Assembly: GCF_030269925.1 (NCBI RefSeq)
Contig: NC_085111.1
Span: forward strand, 4,084,142 to 4,148,141
From: Bombyx mori
Taxonomy: Eukaryota; Arthropoda; Insecta; Lepidoptera; Bombycidae
Length of the DNA stretch: 64,000 bases
Direction: 5' to 3'
This document shows positions 54,576-64,000 of this stretch, one piece after another. The notes beneath the pieces were generated by a model that was not told the origin of the DNA, did not search any database, and saw only the letters and a program-made list of their open reading frames with translations. Both the position numbers and the translations under genes were made by a program. Within the stretch, counting starts at the first letter, position 1. The number at the start of each line of letters is the position of its first letter.

Positions 54576-56180
54576 TGATCATCACTAACTGTTACCAACT
54601 ACGAAGTGAACAATATGCTCGTCTGATTTCATGAGTAAAAATAATGAAATAAATTTACAAAATAAACAGGCGCAGTGGAATTAAACTTTGATATATTAAC
54701 TTCTGACCGCAAAAACTAAATAAGAATCTGCCAAACAATGCGCCCACTGAAAATCGATCCACACAATGCTATCAAGTACAAGGGGGCAAAATCAAACAGT
54801 GCACATTACTGCATTAAGTTGTCAATGTATAGAATGACAGTACAAACAAGGTACCCTCAGGAGAGAATATTAAGGGGAATGCACGTGATTCATCAAACCA
54901 TCCTTGATGTGACGTCACCGATGGCATTTAGGGGAGAGACAAGCAAGATGTTATAACATATCATCGATTTACTATCGTTTACTTGGATAGTGTCTTACGT
55001 TTTATTTAAATAACATTTTCAAATGAGATTCAAGAAGAATTGAAGTTAATAGTAAAAGATGCAATGTGCATTGTCAATGCATCGATAAAAAGAATTTTGG
55101 AGGAAACGACAAAATATAGATCTTCCATTTTGCGAGTAAGATTGCACGGACTAACAGTCCGAGTGACAGCCAACAAGAAATATGTTTTTTTTTTTTTTTT
55201 TTCCGTTTGAATCTAAAATCGAAAACATCATAAACATTTAAGTAACACTGGAATCTTTGGTCGGGTGCGTGTTTTCAGCAAACAATTTTGTTTCAACTTT
55301 GAGCTCAATCTGCAAAAGTATAAATACATCATTTACTTATAATAGAAGAAGAATTCATTGTTTTTCAAACAGGAATGCTTTAAAATGCAAGTCACCACAG
55401 TGGAATGCTTTCACGCGATATTTTCAAAGAAACACAGTTTTAAAAGCATTTACTTGAAAGGTTTCCGCACCGCATTCAATGGCTGCTCAAACGATTAATA
55501 GCTTTAAAGATATTTTGTTATAAAATGAAAAGTTATAAATCTCTTCCACGATCCTAATTTACTGTGAACAATGAACAACTGAAAAAGAGGAAAGGGATTT
55601 GCTAAATACTATATAATTTGTATGTATATACAGATAGCCAGCTCATTGCTTACTATACTTACTATTAAGTATATACTTGAGTATACTAAGAGACGTCCAC
55701 TGCTGCATATACAATAAAAAGTTTTCAAGCTTTGCCACAAATGTGACCTTCAAATTTAAGCAAGTGTTAACATAGTTAAACACTGAAATTCTATTTGGTT
55801 TTTTAAAGTAAATACTACAAGAATTGCCTCGTAAAATTAAAATTTAATATTTATCAAATGCTTGATTTTTATTTCGTAGTAAGAAAAAATTGTCAATAGG
55901 TAGTGCTCAATTTTTGATGCATTTTCAATACATCACCAACCAGTTACATAAAGTAGATAAAGACAAAACATATGTATCGTTTTGGCCTATTTATTCATTT
56001 CTATGTTTAATGTCAATGAAAAAGCTTTTGTATTATCAAAATAAAAAAATAATAAGAATTTTATTAGTACTCTTTCTAAAAAAACTTTAGGGGAAGTGTC
56101 AACGATTACTGGCACAGAATAAAAAAAATCGTTTTCCGATTTAAGAGAACTTTCCATTTTGAGAACCTTGTGTTAACTAA
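54576..56180. other. Unique AT-rich DNA
   Basis: No gene or repeat is recognised. A T-run lies at about 55184-55202, and an AT-rich imperfect palindrome is at 55655-55690. Confidence 0.4.
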
Positions 56181-56183
56181 CGT

Positions 56184-56299
56184 TAACGGCAGGCAGACGC
56201 TTGGATCTGCCCCTGGCATTGCTGACGTCCATGGGCGACGGTAAACTATCACCACCAGGTAAGCCGTACGCTCGTCTGCCTACAAGGCCAATAAAAAAA
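56184..56299 (+). mobile_element. CR1/jockey-like LINE 3' tail, plus strand
   Basis: 'ggcaggcagacgcttggatc' through 'tcgtctgcctacaaggccaa' and A-tail; last ~115 bp only. Confidence 0.8.
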
Positions 56300-56767
56300 A
56301 ACGATAATCATTATTAAAATTTACAGCCTTTTTTTTATAACTTCATAGACAAAAGCTATTAAAAATATCGTTAGTGATATAGATAAATTAATAAATTCAC
56401 ATCGCAGCAGACATCGCAACTAGTGATAGATTAAAAAATTCACATCAGAACAGACCGATTAGAAGAAATTAAAAGTTTCAAATTAGATCTAATATCTTCA
56501 ACGCTGCCTGCTCACCAAATGTACTAGCTGAAATTTAAGGGAAATGGGACAATCTAAGGCAAGCACTCCGTGTTCATCTAAAGCATTAAATTGTCATTAA
56601 GTAAATGCTCGAGACCCCGAACCGAAGGAATTGCTTAATTAGATCCCACCGTAACTGCGACCATGGTGTAATTGAGATGTATTGTGTTTACCGAACACAC
56701 TCTTTAAATCTCTAACGCGGTAATTAAAAGAGGAACTTAGACTATGACTAAACACACTTTTACGGTT
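56300..56767. other. Unique spacer
   Basis: No gene or repeat is recognised. Confidence 0.4.
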
Positions 56768-56835
56768 GTTTATTTATTCATTGTTTAGATGCGTAAACGC
56801 GCTTACAACGCACCTGGTACCAAGTACCTTGAAAC
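56768..56835 (-). mobile_element. Bm1-like remnant
   Basis: 'cattgtttagatgcgtaaac' and 'gcttacaacgcacctggtac' match the Bm1 3' terminus at low identity. Confidence 0.45.
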
Positions 56836-57452
56836 ATTAGGCTTAAGTCTCAATTGTATTGGACAAGGGCTTCAGTCTTCAAGCTGATCCATGTGGGGTC
56901 AGAATACGCCCTACTACACATATTACTAGTACACATTAGTATTAGTATTATGGATTCGCGAAATCTCTTCATACGCGTCTTTCTGGATCAGTCCATAACT
57001 TAACTTAGTCCAGTAACTTAAGTTAGTGACACAAAAAGGCTGCAAAGTAATCAATTTTTATTCTCTTCAAATCGATTCTAGCATAAACGTATTAAAGGCA
57101 GTGAGTTCGTCAATTTTCCCGAAATAATCTTTGTAACTCTCAGTGGATTGCCATTTGGGATTTCTGTGTAATCGTTAAAATTAAGTCAGCCCCCGTGGCA
57201 CCGTTGAGACGTGAAAAGCCGTGAACCCGAAAACATCAAAGCTTTGATCTCGAAGCGACAAATCAAGCAATGAGTTAATTAAACATAAATTTGACAACGC
57301 TCCCATTCAAACTTGTTTACTATTGGAACTATTTGGAACAAGGCCACGTTTCATTACCACTTCCTTGTAATTTTAAATGAAATACATAAATTCGTTGAAA
57401 TAGCTTCTGCGATTCTCTGTAGTGCGAATGACAATTGTAAAATTATCAACTT
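56836..57452. other. Unique AT-rich DNA
   Basis: No gene or repeat is recognised. Confidence 0.4.
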
Positions 57453-57462
57453 ATGGAGCGGC

Positions 57463-58412
57463 GTCGGTATTCCCCGTCGAGGCGATTCGCCCGGTTTCCC
57501 GTCGAGGCGATTCGCCCGGTCCTTGTGGATTGGGTGAATCGTGACAGAGGACGCCTCACTTTCCGGCTTACGCAGGTGCTCACTGGGCATGGTTGTTTCG
57601 GTGAGTTCCTGCACCGGATCACAGCCGAGCCGACGGCAGAGTGCCACCATTGTGGTTGCGACTTGGACACGGCAGAGCATACGCTCGTCGCCTGCCCCGC
57701 ATGGGAGGGGTGGCGCCGTGTCCTCGTCGCAAAAATAGGAACCGACTTGTCGTTGCCGAGTGTTGTGGCATCGATGCTCGGCGACGACGAGTCGTGGAAG
57801 GCGATGCTCGACTTCTGCGAGTGCACCATCTCGCAGAAGGAGGCGGCGGGGCGCGTGAGAGACGCACAATCCCGCCGCCGTCGAGCGGGGGCCAGGGAGG
57901 CGGATCTCGCCCAAGCCCTGGCCCTCTAAGTGTTTCGGGTCCCCCTCACATGTCGGTCTGGGGACCGGCGAGGGGGGCCTAAGAAGACGACGTGCAAGCT
58001 GCTCTGCACGCGTTTTACGCAAGAGCATCCGGGTGATGGAAGGCCGGCTATCCTCGACCCACGCTGGTTCTGGCCCAGCGGGGTATTCCGTAGGGTAACC
58101 CACTCTAACCGGCGCCATCTAGGCGGGCTTCGGACAGTCTGCCGACCGAGAGGGCTGGTGGTCGTGGCGCCGACGACCGCCAGTCCGGCGTCCCGAGGGG
58201 GAGGGTGATGGGAGAGATGTGCTCCGCACTAAACGCTTCACTTTCCCCCCTTTGCCTTGTCATGAGTTCTGTCTCATGCGAGGTTTGGACGTTGGTTGTT
58301 GAGCGACAGGAGGTTTTAGTCAGTTCGACTCTGACATACCCCGCCCAGTATCCCCAGAAAAGGGCGGAAGTCCGGCGATTTCCTCCTGACAAAAAAAAAA
58401 AAAAAAAAAAAA
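57463..58412 (+). mobile_element. R1-clade LINE (family A), 5'-truncated, 10-bp TSD
   Basis: A 950-bp GC-rich insertion in AT-rich DNA: end of the ORF, a 3' UTR of about 460 bp and a 22-nt A-tail. Perfect duplications ATGGAGCGGC (57453-57462 and 58413-58422). At its 5' junction a 23-bp sequence (57473-57495) is repeated at 57498-57520, an untypical feature. This longest copy lets the shorter family A pieces (4943-5227, 16053-16713) be identified. Confidence 0.92.
57498..57929 (+). pseudogene. R1-clade LINE ORF C-terminus with CCHC motif
   Basis: C-terminal region of an R1-type (R1/TRAS/SART-like) reverse transcriptase polyprotein. The frame FPVEAIRPVLVDWVNRDRG leads to a zinc-knuckle-type CCHC motif, CHHCGCDLDTAEHTLVAC (spacing C-x2-C-x8-H-x4-C), which this clade carries downstream of the RT. 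A basic tail ending ADLAQALAL and a stop at 57929 follow. The upstream ATG at 57453 belongs to the target duplication, and the first ~15 codons read the duplicated 5' junction, so there is no native start. RT and endonuclease domains are missing, so it is inactive. Five other frames open across this GC-rich block on both strands are artefacts of base composition. Confidence 0.88.
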
Positions 58413-58422
58413 ATGGAGCGGC

Positions 58423-59410
58423 AGCGACCACGAGCATACAATTAAGCAATACAGATAAGCAACGGCTTTGAGCAGGTGAGTTAGTCGGGTTTTCGATTCC
58501 CGAATTTTTTAGACTAGACCACGAAATAAACTAAACAAAAGCATTTAAAGATCACCGTGGTTGTTGTTTTTCACATCTTTTAAGACAAAAATAAGAACTA
58601 AAAAATTGTTTGTTAACGAAGCACTGTATTTTTGCGTGTGCTCCCGTTTTTGTTCATTAACTTATTCAACTAAAGCTTAAAGCATTGCGTGCAAGCGAAC
58701 TAGCGTCCTTAATTAAGCATTGTTTTCAAAGTACGAAAGATTGCGGTGTCACGTTATATGAACATCATCGGTTGTAGAAATTATCACGTAAAATTCTAGC
58801 TATTTTAATTCTAAGGTATAGTAGTCGCTGGTGGCTTGGATGCTTTATGAGTTTCACTGGCTGGATGTACGAACTTAAGGGCTAAGCCGGGAAAGGCACC
58901 TAGTTGTTCAGAACATGTGGTACGATGCATTGTAAGGCTACCCGAGGAAATGTCACTGTCCTACCTATTCCTGCAATCATTCTCTCTGGTTTGAAAAACA
59001 CTTAGGTCACGACAAAAAAACAGTTTTGTCAATAAAGATTCACTATTAATTTTATTTATTAGGAGGCTTCCATTCAAAACATGTAATGTTTTTTTTTACA
59101 TTTTGACGATTTTAACAAAGTAAAGATTTATGTATATTGTAATCGGGTCCACGGTGTTATAGGATTGGTATTGTTCTGTATCAAAATATAGATATTCGTT
59201 GCCGTCTAGTATTTTAGTATTTTACACACTACTTTACTGTCTATAATTTTTTAGCTAATTATGATTATTATTATAATTATAATCACCCATTATCGAACAC
59301 TGTGGAGGAAAGTCAAATGTGCTCGCGATCTTCAGCAGTGAGGGAACGATGAAGAAGAGAATATTTACATTTTTATTTAAACAAAAAATTCAAATAAAAT
59401 ATATATTATT
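58423..59410. other. Unique DNA
   Basis: No gene is recognised. 58820-58990 has vague Bm1-like fragments that are too diverged to call. Confidence 0.35.
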
Positions 59411-59413
59411 TTT

Positions 59414-59526
59414 TGGTAGGCAGCAACTTGGCTGTGCCTCTGAAATTGCCAACGTCCATGACCGACGGTAACCATTTGCCTTCAGGTGGCCGGTATGCTC
59501 GTCTGCTTACAAAGGCAATTAAAAAA
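59414..59526 (+). mobile_element. CR1/jockey-like LINE 3' tail, plus strand
   Basis: 'ttggtaggcagcaacttggc' through 'gctcgtctgcttacaaaggc' and A-tail, with several substitutions. Confidence 0.75.
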
Positions 59527-60022
59527 ACAAAGCCAGTCTGTCTTATGTCTGGTACTACCATTATTAATACAAATAACTCTTAATTGAAATACTAATTCCA
59601 AGTGCTACCATTGCGGTCTTATAGCTACATAGATCCCTTCAAGGCCAAAAACATCCTTGAGTATAATGTTTTTGTGGTCACCTCATGATGTGTATAGTTT
59701 TTCATACAATTATTTACCTGCTACTACTACTACGTGTTAATATAAACAGCTAACACACTCTAAATGAAATAAGAAGGTTCTAAGCGGTCTATTCTCGAGG
59801 TGCAGATATAATCAAAGGGGCGTTTTAGCATTGTATCGAAGGGTACGGAAGAGAATGGGCTCGATCAGTGCGTTCGAGAGATAAATAGTTTCATTACGGC
59901 CGGCTTTTGGTCTTCCACGAGACTTAGTGTAGTATACGTGAAGTTCTCAGATACTTCTCACGAGTAAGACCGATTTAATGAGTCAATTGTAGTCGTAATT
60001 TTGGGTAATTATGTAAAGAATT
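59527..60022. other. Unique spacer
   Basis: No gene or repeat is recognised. Confidence 0.4.
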
Positions 60023-60023
60023 G

Positions 60024-60580
60024 AGCCGTGCTTCGCAGAATCTACCACCGGATCAGAAACGCGACTCACTGAGAAGATCCGGCGAGAAACTCAGTGGGCT
60101 GTGTCTGAGGGTTAATTTACTCGTCGAGCCCTTCGTCGCAAGCGACGGGTTCGACGAGAACGGTGACCGGTGCTTGAAGTACCTAAAAGCACCGTTAGTG
60201 GATCGGGAGGATCCGAAATGACGTGTTTTGGGCGACGTCGACTGCTTTCCATTCTTTCCGCAGGATCGGGAATGTAGTTACCGGCGGCCACGATGAGAGG
60301 GTTTTCGTGTCGTGCCGCTTTATCGAAGTGGCGCATCGACGCCGACTTTACATACTTACTGATGGACTCTAAGTCCAGCTCGTCATGGAGGTCGATCTTC
60401 CTGACGAACCACGGGGCTCCGACGGCTATCCTGCAAAAACAGGATTGAATGATTTGGAATGATTTTAAGTGAGTGCGGGCCGCGTGAGCGAACACTACAT
60501 TTGCATAGGTCATGACGGGGCGTATGCAAGTTCTGTAGAGTGTCACCTTATTTCTAAGGGAACTTTTTCCTTCGCCTGCA
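60024..60580 (-). pseudogene. Jockey-type reverse transcriptase C-terminus
   Basis: Minus-strand frame from GKSSLRNKVTLYRTCIRPVM through RIAVGAPWFVRKIDLHDEL to the C-terminus ending RRARRVN and a stop near 60112. Part of the 3' UTR continues to 60024. It is related to, but clearly distinct from, the 29469-30194 protein and belongs to the 'taggtagg' subfamily. About 150 codons are intact. The catalytic palm is absent, and unusually the element also lacks its 3' end and tail, so it was cut by a later deletion or is part of a segmental rearrangement. Confidence 0.88.
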
Positions 60581-60599
60581 TATCATCGGGTACAATCTA

Positions 60600-61150
60600 G
60601 GAACGATACCTACTCAGTACTCGTAGTAAAATACAAAATCGCTTGCGCTCGGTCGCAGCGACTAGTCGAGCCACGATCTGACGGCGAACGCACGCGCAAT
60701 TCCATTCAACTCGGCCGCCACGTCTCAATATCATGCGATCTTATTTTTTAGTTTTATTTCTGTGCAACCCAAAATTTCTGTTTTTATTGGTCTTAACATT
60801 TAAATAAACTATTGTGAAGTGAAAATACTTTAATTCGAACTATAAAGAACTTGTGAACTTCAGTAACTTAAGATTTTCCCTTAAAAATATATTATTATGT
60901 AGATTTTTTTCATATACTTCTACCGCCTAAGGTCGGAACATACCAGACGGAGTCATTATTTTCCCAACAGATGGCAGCACAATCGATTACAACCCGCGTC
61001 CTGGAGAGCGGTGCAATTTGCGATTCATTCGGCCGTAAAATCTATTGAAATGAATAAAACTATCTTAGGATCGAACACTTGAATGGCTACGTTTCCCGTT
61101 TCGCGTGGAGCATTGGCCGTTTTCGTGTTTACACTTCGCAAAACAGGAAC
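60600..61150. promoter_or_regulatory. CpG-rich unique block
   Basis: Two CpG-rich stretches ('aaatcgcttgcgctcggtcg' at about 60630 and 'acgtttcccgtttcgcgtgg' at about 61090) in otherwise AT-rich, non-repetitive DNA. The composition is promoter-like, but no TATA, start codon or exon is convincing. Confidence 0.25.
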
Positions 61151-61194
61151 TTTGATTCGATCAAATAAATATCTTTAGAAAAAAATATTATAAT

Positions 61195-61213
61195 AGAGAG
61201 AGAGAGAGAGAGA
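61195..61213 (+). repeat. (AG)n microsatellite
   Basis: Nineteen bases of alternating A and G. Confidence 0.95.
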
Positions 61214-61461
61214 ATACACTTTATTGCACACCAAAACACAATTTACATTCAAAAAACAGTCAGAAAGCAGATACATTTTTTCAATAGGCGGTCTTATCGC
61301 TAAAAGCGATATCTTCCAGACAACCGTTTAATTTACAGAAATTCTGGAAGATATAAAAATAAAGCAGGTATGTTGCGGTGTACCACAGACAATACATTAT
61401 TATAGAAAATATATACATACAATAAACAAATATATACTGTTTACATTTTATAATAAGTGAA

Positions 61462-61895
61462 GTCGTCGTGGCCTAACGGATAAGACGTCTGTCCGGTGCA
61501 TTCGTGTTAAAGCGATGCACCGGTGTTCGAATTCGAGGCGGGTACCAATTTTTCTAATGAAATACGTACTCAACAAATGTTCACGATTGGCTTCCACGGT
61601 AAAGGAATAACATCGTGTAATAAAAATCAAACCCGCAAAATTATAATTTGCGTAATTACTGGTGGTAGGACCTCTTGTGAGTCCGCGCGGGTAGGTACCA
61701 CCACCCTGGCTATTTCTGCCGTGAAGCAGTAATGCGTTTCGCGTAGGGCAGCCGTTGTAACTATACTTGAGACCTTAGAACTTATATCTCAAGATGGGTG
61801 GCGCATTTACGTTGTAGATGTCTATGGGCTCCAGTAACCACTTAACACCAGGTGGGCTGTGAGCTCGTCCACCCATCTAAGCAATAAAAAAAAAA
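61462..61895 (+). mobile_element. Bm1 SINE, full length
   Basis: The most complete copy in the window. The tRNA-like head GTCGTCGTGGCCTAACGGAT carries the A box (near 61470-61480) and a B-box-like GGTGTTCGAATTC near 61522-61534. A complete body and the terminal 'cccatctaagcaataaaa' with A-tail follow. A ~15-bp deletion removes 'ggtttgaagggtgg' near 61741. Few substitutions, so it is among the younger insertions. Confidence 0.95.
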
Positions 61896-61970
61896 TCTAC
61901 TAATATACATACTTACATACAATACATACTAATGTACTTACATACAAATAATAAATCAACAGTATGGAAA

Positions 61971-62275
61971 CCTCCCGATCCACTAACGGTGCTTTTAGGT
62001 ACTTCAAGCACCGGTCACCGTTCTCGTCGAACCCGTCGCTTGCGACGAAGGGCTCGACGAGTAAATTAACTTTCAGACACAGCCCACTGAGTTTCTCGCC
62101 GGATCTTCTCAGTGGGTCGCGTTTCCGATCCGGTGGTAGATTCTGCGAAGCACGGCTCTTGCAAGGGTTCGTGTTAGCAACATCGTCAGGTTTGAGCCCC
62201 GTGAGCTCACCTACTAAAGTTAGGGTTACGCTGACATAGCCGCTAGGGCTATCAGCTTAGGTAGGAAAAAAAAAA
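61971..62275 (+). mobile_element. Jockey-type LINE 3' end with 10-bp TSD
   Basis: A 305-bp 5'-truncated copy ending 'atcagcttaggtagg' and an 11-nt A-run. Perfect duplication AGTATGGAAA (61961-61970 and 62276-62285). It starts in the final codons of the ORF, identical in order to 31473 and to the complement of 60210-60050. Confidence 0.92.
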
Positions 62276-62285
62276 AGTATGGAAA

Positions 62286-62960
62286 TGATAAATGTTAATG
62301 ATGCAAACAAACAGCACTAAGCAGATAAGTAGTGTTCCTTCACCATTCTTTTAAAACAGAATCATATAACATTTAGATATAAGAAAAATGCAAGACGTAT
62401 GTTAAGCTTTGAGGTTTACGAATGCTCTGTCTGATATATTTACAAAACAAAAACGTGACTGTACTCATGTTATTGTCCTTGGGCATCAGTTACTATCCGT
62501 ATTAGTTTATCTTCTCCACAAGGCCATAATATAAATTATGCGAATCCAGATTTCTTTGGTGCCACATGCCATGTCGATTTAGAAAGCACTCATAACCTTG
62601 ACTGATAGTGGTTTGACTGTCCTCTTGAACTTCGATGACTGTTTTATAAGAACTATTTGTATAGGGCAATATGCTACCCTGATATCAAACACAAAAAAGT
62701 GGAAGTTTTTTATTTGATTTCCCAAGCTTGTGATGTCTGGCTCCGCTAACCGCATTAACTTCAGCGGTCTAAAAGCTCGTCTTCTGATCTAAAGCAATAA
62801 AAAGCTCTTCTCAGGAACGCTAGACCAGATAAGCCTATAAACATTTCTGTGTGCATATTTTTGTGTAAGCTGACTAACCCTTAACGGCCTTCTAAGGGGA
62901 TCTAGTGCAATAAAAAACTTATTTTAATAAACGTAGTTTAATCTATAATAAATAAATATT
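62286..62960. other. Unique DNA
   Basis: No gene or repeat is recognised. Confidence 0.4.
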
Positions 62961-63324
62961 AGTTTAAAAAAACTATAAAAATACGTTTTTATAGAAAATC
63001 CAACTAAACAATATAAAATAAATTTGAATTAAAAATAGTGTAAGAAAAAATTATTTTATTGTAAAAAAGCGTGGGGTGCAGTAGTTATAAATATTTTATG
63101 AACAGATATGAGTAGAAGGGTTATTTTGATTATATTCTGAAAAGCACCCCACGCTTTTTTTACAATATAATAATTTTTCCTTACACTATTTTTATTTTTA
63201 TTATGAATATAATTAAAAATTTAATTTTATTAAATTATAAAAATTATACAAATTTATTAAAATTTATTTTCTATTTTTTAGTTGGATTTTCCATAAAAAC
63301 GCATTTTTATAGTTTTTTTAAACT
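62961..63324. repeat. Foldback/MITE-like long inverted repeat
   Basis: Left arm 62961-63079 and right arm 63144-63324 are reverse complements at the outer ends ('agtttaaaaaaactataaaa') and the inner ends ('aaaagcgtggggtgc'), around a 64-bp loop. The right arm carries roughly 60 extra AT-rich bases. AT-rich DNA flanks it and no target duplication was confirmed. The 61-codon plus-strand frame inside the right arm is not a gene. Confidence 0.75.
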
Positions 63325-63680
63325 ATTATTTACTTTTCATTTTTTTGTTGAGTTTCAATTTCTTCAAAAAAAAATTCAATTTTTTTAGAATTTGAATTGT
63401 CATCGGTCTTTAATAAGTATACCAAATTTCGAGTTAATCCGAAGTTTTGAAAGGGGTCAAAATCATGTTCAAAGATTCCGTTACATACATACGTCTGAAG
63501 CTAATAAAAGCGTTGGTATTAAAATAGTAACATGAGCGAAAGAGACAAATCACATTCCTAGCGATTGAGCTGATCCAAAGCAAACCAGAGTGCTTATAGT
63601 ATTGCTACCTTACAAAATAGTTCTTTTATTGACTACCTATGTGCCGGTAGCGTCGTGTGGCTATTCTGGCTTCACCCTGA
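63325..63680. other. Unique/old repeat DNA
   Basis: 63418-63500 ('accaaatttcgagttaatcc') resembles a decayed interspersed repeat. Nothing else is recognised. Confidence 0.35.
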
Positions 63681-63689
63681 TCGGTAGGC

Positions 63690-63792
63690 ATGCACACGGA
63701 GGTCTGCCTGAAAAAGTTTCCAAGCACCTGCCCTAACAAAAGCAGTGCTCCGCTGTATCTACCACCGGATCAGAATCGCGAGCCACTGAGGT
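63690..63792 (-). mobile_element. Jockey-type LINE 3' UTR scrap
   Basis: 'caaaagcagtgctccgctgt' and 'ctaccaccggatcagaatcg' are the complement of the jockey-type LINE 3' UTR, strongly diverged. Confidence 0.55.
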
Positions 63793-64000
63793 GATGTATG
63801 TATATGATAAACCATGATCGCAATTGTAACTGCATTGCATTCCCAACCCGTTCATTATCAAATTAAAAACCAATCACAGACACCTTTCAAAAAGCCAGCC
63901 ACTAATACGGTGAGCTGTTACCGTGATCAGATCCCATTAGAGGCGTGGTTACACCGTTTGCGATTTCAAAAATATATGATTTATATGGTACGAGTAGTTC

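Noticed and set aside
57354..58118. 254-codon minus-strand ORF and several long overlapping frames on both strands
   Set aside because: All overlap the GC-rich R1-type LINE in the wrong sense. The plus-strand CCHC-containing frame explains the region, and stops are rare because of base composition.
1..64000. A new multi-gene system
   Set aside because: No cluster of intact genes exists. All long frames trace to LINE, mariner or antisense repeat sequence, and the unique remainder shows only weak exon or regulatory hints.

Overview
The window looks like nuclear DNA of a silkworm (Bombyx mori or a close relative). The decisive marker is the Bm1 SINE, a tRNA-headed short retroposon characteristic of Bombyx. 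It occurs here about ten times in well-preserved form and as many times in decayed form, on both strands. The DNA is AT-rich, has long non-coding stretches and contains no operon, RBS or compact gene order. No complete host protein gene, rRNA, functional tRNA or CRISPR array could be supported. Almost every sizeable ORF is either a transposon remnant or a chance reading frame.

Layout. 0-6 kb: a nearly full-length Bm1, LINE 3' ends, and a near-perfect inverted duplication of a LINE fragment enclosing a Helitron (3.0-4.1 kb). 6.6-9.7 kb: three Helitron-type elements and a tandemly duplicated Bm1. 10-14 kb: a Bm1 split by an R1-type LINE, a decayed maT-type (DD37D) mariner, and a CpG-rich unique block. 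14.6-17 kb: a second tRNA-derived SINE, a unique block with a homeodomain/octamer-like cluster, and a three-layer nest (Bm1 inside LINE inside Bm1). 18-28 kb: mostly unique AT-rich DNA with a few CpG-richer blocks and two exon-like segments on the minus strand (19.55-20.13 kb). 28-32 kb: Helitrons, one of them carrying a LINE tail, and a 215-bp tandem duplication split by a jockey-type LINE with perfect 12-bp target-site duplications. It also has a perfect 18-bp-arm hairpin. 32-37 kb: mostly unique DNA plus a Helitron. 37-47 kb: a CR1/jockey-like LINE interrupted by Bm1, a hAT-type MITE, two other inverted-repeat elements and a probable solo LTR. 47-57 kb: unique DNA with scattered LINE tails and Bm1. 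57-64 kb: the C-terminal ORF of an R1-clade LINE with its own target-site duplication, a minus-strand jockey ORF fragment, a full-length Bm1, a very short LINE insertion and a foldback element.

How the pieces relate. Bm1 copies are non-autonomous and must use enzymes from LINEs. The LINEs here are 5'-truncated 3' ends, as target-primed reverse transcription usually leaves them. Flanking duplications of 9-13 bp could be read directly for seven insertions, so the insertion order can be reconstructed at several loci. Most of the window is probably intergenic or intronic. The best leads for host function are a few unique CpG-rich blocks (about 14.02-14.30, 15.55-15.72, 24.72-24.95, 27.36-27.72 and 60.60-61.15 kb) and the exon-like segments near 20 kb, all uncertain. 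I found no convincing new biological system; the most informative features are the nested and inverted transposon structures.
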